NCBI GenBank assembly: GCA_051880335.1
Contig: JBJENT010000018.1
Coordinates: 1-5,102, forward strand
DNA: 5,102 nt
Origin: 1XD8-76 sp051880335
Lineage (GTDB): Bacteria; Bacillota; Clostridia; Lachnospirales; Lachnospiraceae
Reading direction: 5' to 3'
Below, piece after piece: positions 1 to 5,102 of this stretch. Each line of letters starts with the position of its first letter. The first letter of the stretch is position 1. The notes under the pieces are model-generated. The model saw nothing but the letters and a program-made list of their open reading frames with translations. It was not told the origin of the DNA and searched no databases. The position numbers were made by a program, and so were the translations under genes.

Positions 1-215
1 GCTTCTTTAGTTCGCAGGAATTCATTAACCACAATCTGAACAATGCAGATTATGTAGAGACGCTGTATCAGACCTTTATGGACAGGGCATCCGATGAAGG
101 TGGTAAACAGTACTGGATCAACCAGTTAAACAGCGGCATGAGCAGACAGCAGGTACTGGAAGGTTTCTCCAGATCAGAAGAGTTTTCGAAGATCATGAAA
201 AGATATGGGTTATAA
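1..215 (+). CDS. C-terminal end of a DUF4214-repeat protein (5' truncated by window edge)
   Basis: The reading frame is open from the left edge (first full codon at position 3) to a TAA at 213-215, giving 70 visible residues. They contain the end of one DUF4214 half-repeat (FFSSQEF), the conserved linker around NHNLNNADYV, and one complete terminal half-repeat with the family pattern LYxTFMDRxxDxGGxxxW, followed by GF-S-R-S-EEF and the ending RYGL-stop. By my count 51 of these 70 residues are identical to the last 70 residues of the protein encoded at 247-2505, so the two are close paralogs at least in this tail. By analogy with the two complete neighbours, the missing part probably includes a signal peptide and a separate functional head, but this is inference. 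The gene lies 31 bp before the next one, with no terminator between them, so they are probably co-transcribed. The biochemical role of DUF4214 is not established. Confidence 0.88.
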   Translation, partial: FFSSQEFINHNLNNADYVETLYQTFMDRASDEGGKQYWINQLNSGMSRQQVLEGFSRSEEFSKIMKRYGL

Positions 216-233
216 AAAATAAAGATGTACAGC

Positions 234-240
234 AAAGGAG
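234..240 (+). promoter_or_regulatory. Strong ribosome binding site for the CAP/DUF4214 gene
   Basis: AAAGGAG lies six bases before the ATG at 247. An in-frame TAG at 241-243, inside the spacer, rules out any upstream start. Together these fix the start of the 752-residue protein at 247. Confidence 0.85.
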
Positions 241-246
241 TAGACA

Positions 247-2505
247 ATGGTAAAAAACAAATTAAAAAAGGCAACATTAAAGTTGAAAAAAATGGTTTCC
301 ATCCTGATGACGGTGGGGCTGATAGCAGCCATGCCTGCGATGGATATCTATGCATCGACAATCAGTGACAATTCTGTTTCGGATAATGAGCTCGAAACAG
401 AATCCGGCAGTTATGCCAATATTTCAGGGTACAATTTTTCCATTAGTGAAATCAGAAGTGGAAAAACTGCAACCTTTAATGGAGCCGACGGTAAATATGC
501 GATATTGGTATTTGGAGGAGTTGGATCCTGCTCTTATACCAGTACGGTATTGGGATATTTGGACAGTTTGCTGGAAAACATGGATATGAGTCAGGTAAAT
601 GTATATGCCATTGATATCAAAAACAATACGGATGATGCAATACGTGAAGGGCTGGCATTGGAAGGCATTTCGAATAATATTTTTGCGATATATGAAAGAA
701 AGGGCACACAATGCTCCAATCTGCAACAAATCTGTTTTCAGATAAAAAATTATCAGGGTTTTACCATGCCCATGGTACTTTTTAAAGATAAGAGTGGAAA
801 TATCTACGACTATACGGAAGGCATGGTCGGAGTGAGTGATCTGGCAGAGAAAATGATTGCCGGAGGCATGCAGGTTAATTATGATGCCTCTATGCAAAAG
901 CTGAATGTAACAGGTCAGGAATCCTATACATATGCATATGAAGTTTTGAATCTTGTGAATGCAGAAAGAGCAAAAGTTGGCGCCTCTGCATTGACGATGG
1001 ATACTGATTTGCTGACTGCAGCGATGAACAGAGCTGCAGAGTGTTCTGTCTATTTTAGCCATACAAGACCCAATGGATTGATCTGTTTTTCAAGCAGTTC
1101 CAAAATGTCCGGTGAGAATATTGCAGCCGGGCAGGCAGATCCACAGGATGTAATGAAGAGCTGGATGAATTCTACCGGACATAGAGAGAATATTTTAAAC
1201 AGTGCATATAAGAGTATTGGTATCGGATGCTTTCAGATTAACGGAAGATGGTATTGGACCCAGTGCTTTGGTACAGAAAGTGCTTCTGTAGCTTCAAAAC
1301 CTGCCAACGGACAGGTTTCATATGGAGTTATGGCAAACGCTTCCATTTCCCCTAAATTTTCGAAAACATCCACAGCATTAAAGGTTGGCGAAAGTGATGT
1401 ATTAAAGATCTATGTTAACAGCACACCGATTGATCCGGATTCTTATTCCTGGGAGAGCAATTCCGGATGCGTAACCGTTGATGAAACAGGAAAAATCACG
1501 GCAAAGAGCGTTGGAACGGCAACGATTACAGCTACCAACAAAAATGCAACAAGCAAAAAGCTGACACATACGGTAACGGTAAGTGCTGCAGCAAGCAATG
1601 CCAACTCATCAAACAATAATCCGGGAAATGGAACGTCATCTGACAAGCCGGGTAACCCGGGAAATGGAAATTCATCCGATAATCCGAGTAATCCGGGAAA
1701 CGGAACGTCATCCGATAATCCGAACAACGGAAATAATTCGACGGACAACAATAATTCACAGAATAACGTTGCAATGGATCAAATCCGATCTTTTGTAGAA
1801 AGAATGTATATCGTTGCACTTGGAAGAGAAGCAGAGGAAAAAGGTCTGAAGGAATGGAGCTATAAACTGGCAGAGCAGAAGATTGACGGAGCCGGTATTG
1901 CACAAGGATTTATTGGCAGTGTTGAGTTTACAAATAAGAACTTAAGCAATGATTCCTATGTCAATACTTTGTATAAGACCTTCTTTGACAGAGAACCGGA
2001 TGCGGGAGGAAAGGCCAACTGGATTTCTGCATTAAATAATGGAACAAGCCGTAATGAAGTTCTTGCCGGTTTTGTGAATTCCTTAGAATTTGCCAATCTT
2101 TGTGACCGATACGGGATTGTGCGGGGAACCATGGAGAGCAACGGCTCAAGCATTTACAATGCCGGAGTTCGTAACTATGTACTTCGTATGTATACCAAGT
2201 GCTTAAAACGTGATGGCGAAACCCTTGGCGTTGAAGATTGGTCACACAGAATTAATACAAAAACTATGACTCCGGAAGCGGTTGCAAAGAGTTTCTTCTC
2301 ATCAGTGGAGTTTACAAACAAGAATCTGAGCAATGAGGATTATGTTGAAACACTTTATGAAACCTTTATGGACAGACCGTCTGATGCAGGAGGAAAAGCA
2401 GACTGGGTAAATAAACTGAATTCCGGCGTAAGTCGCCAGACTGTACTGGAGGGCTTTTCAAGAAGTCCGGAGTTTGCAAAGATTATGGCAAGCTTTGGGC
2501 TGTAA
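247..2505 (+). CDS. Secreted multidomain protein: thioredoxin-like, CAP/SCP, Big_2 and DUF4214 repeats
   Basis: Residues 1-36 form a signal peptide with a long Lys-rich n-region, a hydrophobic core and likely cleavage after DIYA. Residues about 60-207 look like a thioredoxin/redoxin fold: a beta strand AILVFGG, a single Cys95 (CSYT instead of CxxC), and a cis-Pro-type loop FTMPMVLFKDKSG around Pro175. Residues about 229-342 are a CAP/SCP domain of the YkwD type, with LVNAERA, SH (His272), GENIA (Glu290) and GHRENIL (His312). Residues about 365-446 are a Big_2-like domain (VTVDETGKITAKSVGTATITA). Residues about 447-508 are an Asn/Gly/Ser/Pro linker. Residues about 511-626 and 637-752 are two DUF4214 modules, each of two half-repeats. 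No LPXTG, SLH or transmembrane C-terminus is present; the protein ends SFGL. It is expected to be extracellular. The substrate and role are unknown, and DUF4214 may retain it at the surface (inference). Ten cysteines is many for an exported Firmicutes protein. The domain order is solid except for the thioredoxin-like call, which is moderate. Confidence 0.93.
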   Translation: MVKNKLKKATLKLKKMVSILMTVGLIAAMPAMDIYASTISDNSVSDNELETESGSYANISGYNFSISEIRSGKTATFNGADGKYAILVFGGVGSCSYTSTVLGYLDSLLENMDMSQVNVYAIDIKNNTDDAIREGLALEGISNNIFAIYERKGTQCSNLQQICFQIKNYQGFTMPMVLFKDKSGNIYDYTEGMVGVSDLAEKMIAGGMQVNYDASMQKLNVTGQESYTYAYEVLNLVNAERAKVGASALTMDTDLLTAAMNRAAECSVYFSHTRPNGLICFSSSSKMSGENIAAGQADPQDVMKSWMNSTGHRENILNSAYKSIGIGCFQINGRWYWTQCFGTESASVASKPANGQVSYGVMANASISPKFSKTSTALKVGESDVLKIYVNSTPIDPDSYSWESNSGCVTVDETGKITAKSVGTATITATNKNATSKKLTHTVTVSAAASNANSSNNNPGNGTSSDKPGNPGNGNSSDNPSNPGNGTSSDNPNNGNNSTDNNNSQNNVAMDQIRSFVERMYIVALGREAEEKGLKEWSYKLAEQKIDGAGIAQGFIGSVEFTNKNLSNDSYVNTLYKTFFDREPDAGGKANWISALNNGTSRNEVLAGFVNSLEFANLCDRYGIVRGTMESNGSSIYNAGVRNYVLRMYTKCLKRDGETLGVEDWSHRINTKTMTPEAVAKSFFSSVEFTNKNLSNEDYVETLYETFMDRPSDAGGKADWVNKLNSGVSRQTVLEGFSRSPEFAKIMASFGL
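1621..1728 (+). repeat. Three 36-bp in-frame tandem repeats in the linker
   Basis: Copies run 1621-1656, 1657-1692 and 1693-1728, each starting CCGGGAAA(T/C)GGAA. Each encodes 12 residues on the pattern PGNG(T/N)SSD(K/N)P(G/S/N)N, covering residues 459-494. They form a flexible Asn/Gly/Ser/Pro spacer between the Big_2 domain and the DUF4214 tail. The 36-bp period keeps the frame, so copy number could vary between strains without breaking the gene. Confidence 0.85.
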
Positions 2506-2518
2506 AACTCAATTCCGG
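2413..2518 (+). repeat. 14-bp imperfect direct repeat flanking the swapped tail
   Basis: AAACTGAATTCCGG at 2413-2426 recurs as AAACTCAATTCCGG at 2505-2518, with 13 of 14 bases identical. Both copies encode the DUF4214 sequence K-L-N-S-G. The first is in the active reading frame; the second is in the orphan tail. The second copy starts on the last base of the stop codon of the upstream gene. This is the likely recombination junction that left two tails in series. Confidence 0.75.
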
Positions 2519-2600
2519 AGAAAAGACAAGAGATGATCTGGTATACGGCTTCTCACTTTCACAGGAATTTGCAAATCTCAAGAAGAGCTATGGATTATAA
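2505..2600 (+). pseudogene. Orphan DUF4214 C-terminal stub (31 codons, no start)
   Basis: Read from 2505, the DNA encodes 31 codons and a TAA at 2598-2600: KLNSGEKTRDDL, then VYGFSLSQEF, then ANLKKSYGL. This is a perfect DUF4214 terminal half-repeat ending. It is in a different frame from the gene that stops at 2503-2505, has no Met or ribosome binding site in frame, and begins inside that gene's stop codon. It therefore cannot be expressed as a normal gene. Its sequence resembles the tail of the downstream SGNH protein (shared EFANLKK-x-YG) rather than the tail it follows. The intrinsic terminator begins 27 bp after its stop, as expected if this was once the true 3' end of the upstream gene. 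The best reading is a displaced ancestral tail left by recombination or gene conversion between paralogs. Confidence 0.75.
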
Positions 2601-2626
2601 AAAACAGAATGAAACAAAATAAAACA

Positions 2627-2667
2627 AAGGCCGGTGCAAAAAAGTATGCACCGGCTTTCATTTTCTT
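2627..2667 (+). terminator. Intrinsic (Rho-independent) terminator
   Basis: A perfect 9-bp GC-rich stem, GCCGGTGCA (2630-2638) with TGCACCGGC (2647-2655), encloses an 8-base A-rich loop. It can be lengthened to 12 bp by a G-U and two A-U pairs (2627-2629 with 2656-2658). A T-rich run, TTTCATTTTCTT, follows. It ends the transcript of the 247-2505 gene and probably of the gene before it. Confidence 0.9.
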
Positions 2668-2694
2668 GACTTTTGGTACAATATATCAAATAAT
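2666..2694 (+). promoter_or_regulatory. Predicted sigma-A-type promoter for the SGNH/DUF4214 gene
   Basis: TTGACT (2666-2671, five of six to TTGACA) is followed by a 17-base spacer and AATAAT (2689-2694, five of six to TATAAT). Initiation near 2701 would give a leader of about 30 bases before the ATG at 2731. The -35 element overlaps the last two bases of the terminator T-run. This arrangement supports separate transcription of the downstream gene. It is a prediction from sequence only. Confidence 0.6.
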
Positions 2695-2721
2695 GTTAAC
2701 AGAAGAAAATGTGCATGACAT

Positions 2722-2736
2722 AGGAGAAAAATGATG
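2722..2736 (+). promoter_or_regulatory. Ribosome binding site with two adjacent ATG codons
   Basis: AGGAG at 2722-2726 is followed by ATGATG at 2731-2736. The first ATG is four bases from the site and the second is seven bases away, which is the more usual spacing. The protein starts either MMKKLM or MKKLM, with no consequence for the signal peptide. An in-frame TGA at 2716-2718 excludes earlier starts. Confidence 0.7.
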
Positions 2737-4320
2737 AAAAAATTAATGGCTTTATTTTTATCTGCTATTATGATTGTGATTTCGATGACAGAAGTAGCTC
2801 AGGCTTCTTCAATATCGGAGAATGATCAAGTTTCCGAGTCGGATGAAATGGGATATGAGGATACATTTGAATGGGCAGATGAAGAGTTGAAGTTTGCCAT
2901 AGAGAGAGAATTTTCGGAGGATTTCGGAGGAGAAGCACAATCTGTTTTAAATCCGGAAGGTACTTATGGGGATGGAACAAGATATCTGTTCTATGGCGAT
3001 AGCTGTATGCATGGATATGTCAACATTAAGGATGGAAGATATATCCAGTCTTATCCGGAATATTTTCAACAATACAGCAATTGCTATATCAAAAATATGT
3101 CAATCTGCGGAGCAACAGCTGCAGAAGATTATGGATACAATTTTTATAATGAAATCAAAAACACCGTCGATTTACAAAGCTATGATGTAGCCTTTTTTCA
3201 ATTTGGAATCAACGATTTTTGCTTGTCTTATCCTTTAGGAACCTTGGATACGAATGACATTAATACGGTGTATGGCGGATTGGATTATGGGATTCGGACG
3301 TTGAAAGAAAATGGAGTGGAACCTATCTGTATTCTGCCTTTCTTTTATAAGGGTCAGGCCAATCATAAGTTAAATGGACGAAATCTGACATTTGACGATT
3401 ATATTGATGCAATCAAAAAAATATGTGAAAAGCATGATGTCACAATCGTTGATTTTAATACTGCGTTTGGCATGACAGCAGAGAATTATTCGGCTTACTA
3501 TATTGACCATGTACATCCGGACAGTGAATTACAGAAGCGTGCCGGAGAATACTTATATCGTTTTATTCAAGGTTACGGAGATGGTGAAGAGCAGATAGAA
3601 GCTTTTGTTGCCAGACTATATGATTGCTGTCTGGACAGACAGGCAGATCAGGCAGGAATGGATTATTGGAAGAGGATGCTTTCACATAATCTGAAAACGG
3701 GTGCAGAAGTTGCCTATGGATTTGTATTCAGTGAAGAAGTTATAAATAAAAATCTAAGTGATGATGAGTTCGTAGAACTTTTGTATGAGGCTCTGATGGG
3801 AAGAGCGTCTGACACTGTGGGAAAAGCAGACTGGTTAAAGAAAATGGAGAGTGGTCTGGGCAGGGAAGGTGTTTTAAAAGGCTTTATCGGCTCGGCAGAG
3901 TTTGCCGGACTGTGTAGTTCTTATGGGATTAAAAAAGGAACGATACGTGTCATCGAACCCCGTAATGAAAATCCCGGGGTAACTGCCTTTATTTCCCGCT
4001 TATATACCAAAGCATTGGGACGAACATATGAGACAGAAGGACTGAATGACTGGTGTGGCAGAATCCTGCTCAAAACATGGACGCTGGATGAAATTGCGAC
4101 AAAAGGATTTTTCCATTCACAGGAATTTTATAATAGAAATCTAAGTGATGATGAGTATGTAAAAGTCTTATATCAAACCTTTTTCGACAGAGAGTACGAT
4201 CAGGTGGGATATGATTATTGGATGTCAAAGCTTGCCGGTGGAATGAAGCGGGATGAAGTATTGAAAGGTTTTGCCTCATCTTTGGAGTTTGCAAATTTGA
4301 AAAAAGCTTATGGTGTCTAG
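2731..4320 (+). CDS. Secreted SGNH/GDSL hydrolase with C-terminal DUF4214 repeats
   Basis: Residues 1-25 are a signal peptide with likely cleavage after VAQA. An acidic Ser/Glu/Asp-rich stretch follows (about 26-70). Residues about 84-280 are an SGNH hydrolase domain: block I FYGDSC with nucleophile Ser91, block II Gly127 in SICGATA, block III GIND with Asn161, and block V DHVHPD with Asp259 and His262. All residues of the Ser-Gly-Asn-His set are therefore present, and the enzyme should be active. SGNH enzymes are esterases, lipases or carbohydrate O-deacetylases; the substrate here cannot be told, although an exported enzyme of this type would fit removal of acyl groups from glycans. Residues about 287-400 and 416-529 are two DUF4214 modules of two half-repeats each, with GRxxDxxGxxxW-type cores, ending AYGV. 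There is no sortase motif or C-terminal membrane anchor. The gene has its own promoter and may be co-transcribed with the membrane protein 59 bp downstream. Confidence 0.92.
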   Translation: MMKKLMALFLSAIMIVISMTEVAQASSISENDQVSESDEMGYEDTFEWADEELKFAIEREFSEDFGGEAQSVLNPEGTYGDGTRYLFYGDSCMHGYVNIKDGRYIQSYPEYFQQYSNCYIKNMSICGATAAEDYGYNFYNEIKNTVDLQSYDVAFFQFGINDFCLSYPLGTLDTNDINTVYGGLDYGIRTLKENGVEPICILPFFYKGQANHKLNGRNLTFDDYIDAIKKICEKHDVTIVDFNTAFGMTAENYSAYYIDHVHPDSELQKRAGEYLYRFIQGYGDGEEQIEAFVARLYDCCLDRQADQAGMDYWKRMLSHNLKTGAEVAYGFVFSEEVINKNLSDDEFVELLYEALMGRASDTVGKADWLKKMESGLGREGVLKGFIGSAEFAGLCSSYGIKKGTIRVIEPRNENPGVTAFISRLYTKALGRTYETEGLNDWCGRILLKTWTLDEIATKGFFHSQEFYNRNLSDDEYVKVLYQTFFDREYDQVGYDYWMSKLAGGMKRDEVLKGFASSLEFANLKKAYGV

Positions 4321-4364
4321 AAAAAGATTTCCGGATGATTTGGAAGACAATAAAATGTGTACAT

Positions 4365-4370
4365 AAGAGG
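4365..4370 (+). promoter_or_regulatory. Ribosome binding site of the membrane sensor gene
   Basis: AAGAGG lies nine bases before the ATG at 4380. An in-frame TAA at 4371-4373 excludes any earlier start, so 4380 is the first possible ATG. No convincing terminator or promoter is visible in the 59-bp gap after the preceding stop, so read-through from the SGNH gene is likely. Confidence 0.6.
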
Positions 4371-4379
4371 TAAAGTAAG

Positions 4380-5102
4380 ATGAATAACAGCGGATTTCTA
4401 TATGCAATGATACTGGCTTGTGTTTTTTCGGGATCCGTATTTTGGGTAACAAAAGCGCTTATGAAATGGAGAAAGATAGCTTTCGTTTCTTTCTATATCA
4501 TTTTTACATTTCACGAAGCGCTTTCTTTTTATGGAATCGATGATGGTGGAGCGTTGAAACTGGAATGGTCGGTAGCAGTTGTTATTATGGGGCTTTTACT
4601 CGTTCTGGGACAAAAAGAAAATCAGGTCTGGAACAGTATCTATTTTCTGGCAAATATATTATTGATTAAGGTCTTTTGCAGTCTCGGTAAGTTTGTTTTC
4701 TTATCGATTTATTGTGGATTTAATACAGAGCGGATTTTTGAAGAACTGAGTGTGATTAATAAAGATATCTTTTTTATCTGGATTATTTTATATTTTCCGG
4801 CGGCTTATGCAACAGTTTTTTTCTGGAAAAGTATGCAACTGCTTCAAACAAAGATGCTTCATGTGATTTCAACTATCATGGCGGTTGCTGCCCTTGGCAT
4901 GGAGCGGATGGAAGACTGGAAGGAGATTGTCATTGTCATGCCGGCGGTTATGGCATTGCTGTTTTTGGTTGTACTATATCGTATGGAAAAAGAAAACGAG
5001 CGTGAGAAACAACTTTTTTACCATAAAGAGCTGGAGAAGCAGATGCTTCAGAAGGATAAAGAACTGGAAGAGCTCCGCAGAGAAGTGGAGAAATACTATA
5101 TA
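4380..5102 (+). CDS. Polytopic membrane protein with coiled coil, probable sensor histidine kinase N-terminus (3' truncated)
   Basis: The frame is open for 241 codons to the right edge with no stop. Hydrophobic segments lie at about residues 6-27, 32-50, 62-78, 85-111, 129-149, 158-173 and 182-200, giving six or seven transmembrane helices with short loops. After the last helix, residues 201-241 are highly charged and heptad-like (EKENEREK, ELEKQMLQKDKELEELRREVEK), typical of a cytoplasmic signalling helix. This is the architecture of AgrC/ComD-like GHKL sensor kinases in Clostridia, where the coiled coil leads into the phospho-acceptor His and the ATPase domain; both would lie beyond the window. 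No kinase motif is visible, so the assignment rests on topology alone. A diguanylate cyclase or another membrane protein with a coiled coil cannot be excluded. Its position downstream of surface-protein genes suggests a role in sensing or controlling the cell surface, but this is speculative. Confidence 0.72.
   Translation, partial: MNNSGFLYAMILACVFSGSVFWVTKALMKWRKIAFVSFYIIFTFHEALSFYGIDDGGALKLEWSVAVVIMGLLLVLGQKENQVWNSIYFLANILLIKVFCSLGKFVFLSIYCGFNTERIFEELSVINKDIFFIWIILYFPAAYATVFFWKSMQLLQTKMLHVISTIMAVAALGMERMEDWKEIVIVMPAVMALLFLVVLYRMEKENEREKQLFYHKELEKQMLQKDKELEELRREVEKYYI

Noticed and set aside
424..1062. Long antisense open frame of 212 codons opposite the CAP gene
   Set aside because: It lies wholly inside a gene with clear domain homology on the other strand, has no recognisable motif or convincing start signal, and its composition is what the reverse complement of the real gene would give.
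1621..1728. 36-bp repeats as a CRISPR array
   Set aside because: The units are directly contiguous with no spacers, and they encode an in-frame low-complexity protein linker.
1443..1903. Antisense and alternate-frame open frames over the linker and first DUF4214 module
   Set aside because: They arise from the biased, repetitive Asn/Gly/Ser/Pro coding sequence and have repetitive nonsense products without start signals.
2533..2622. Small + strand open frame of 29 codons starting ATGATCTGG over the stub
   Set aside because: The nearest GGAG is 12 bases away, the product has no recognisable features, and the DNA is fully explained as the out-of-frame reading of a DUF4214 tail remnant.
2677..2682. 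TACAAT as the -10 box of the promoter
   Set aside because: It is only five bases after the TTGACT box, far too close. AATAAT at 2689-2694 has the correct 17-base spacing.
4321..4379. Possible promoter in the short gap before the membrane protein gene
   Set aside because: AT-rich patches such as AATAAAAT occur, but no -35/-10 pair with acceptable spacing and match was found.

Overview
The window looks like a chromosomal segment of an AT-rich, Gram-positive gut Clostridia, most probably family Lachnospiraceae (Roseburia/Butyrivibrio/Eubacterium rectale-like). The basis is the AGGAG-type ribosome binding sites, the low-GC codon use, long secreted proteins that combine CAP, Big_2 and SGNH domains with C-terminal DUF4214 repeats, and a polytopic sensor protein of the Firmicutes GHKL type. 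The genus is inference. All genes are on the + strand.

Layout: (1) positions 1-215 hold the 3' end of a gene whose visible product is DUF4214 repeat. (2) After 31 bp, with a strong ribosome binding site, comes a complete 752-residue secreted protein (247-2505): signal peptide, thioredoxin-like domain, CAP/SCP domain, Big_2 immunoglobulin-like domain, Asn/Gly/Ser/Pro linker containing three 36-bp tandem repeats, and two DUF4214 modules (four half-repeats). (3) Positions 2505-2600 hold an orphan second copy of a DUF4214 C-terminus, out of frame and without a start. It looks like the displaced old tail of the preceding gene. (4) A strong intrinsic terminator (2627-2667) abuts a sigma-A-type promoter (2666-2694). 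(5) A complete 529-residue secreted protein (2731-4320) has a signal peptide, an SGNH/GDSL hydrolase domain with all four motif blocks visible, and again two DUF4214 modules. (6) After 59 bp, a membrane protein with about 6-7 transmembrane segments and a cytoplasmic coiled coil (4380-5102) runs off the right edge. It is probably the N-terminal half of a sensor histidine kinase.

The unifying theme is three consecutive exported proteins with the same DUF4214 tail. Two of them have visible, unrelated heads: a redox-fold/CAP protein and an SGNH esterase. None has an LPXTG motif, and all end exactly at the last repeat with a [YF]G[LV]-stop. The natural inference is that the DUF4214 tail is a targeting or anchoring module that places different heads at the same surface or extracellular-matrix location. 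The two complete proteins also share a short S-x-S-(D/E)-N type motif just after the signal peptide. The tail-coding DNA appears to recombine between paralogs, as the stub at 2505-2600 indicates. The only stretch over 200 bp without a complete gene is 2506-2730, which holds the stub, the terminator and the promoter.
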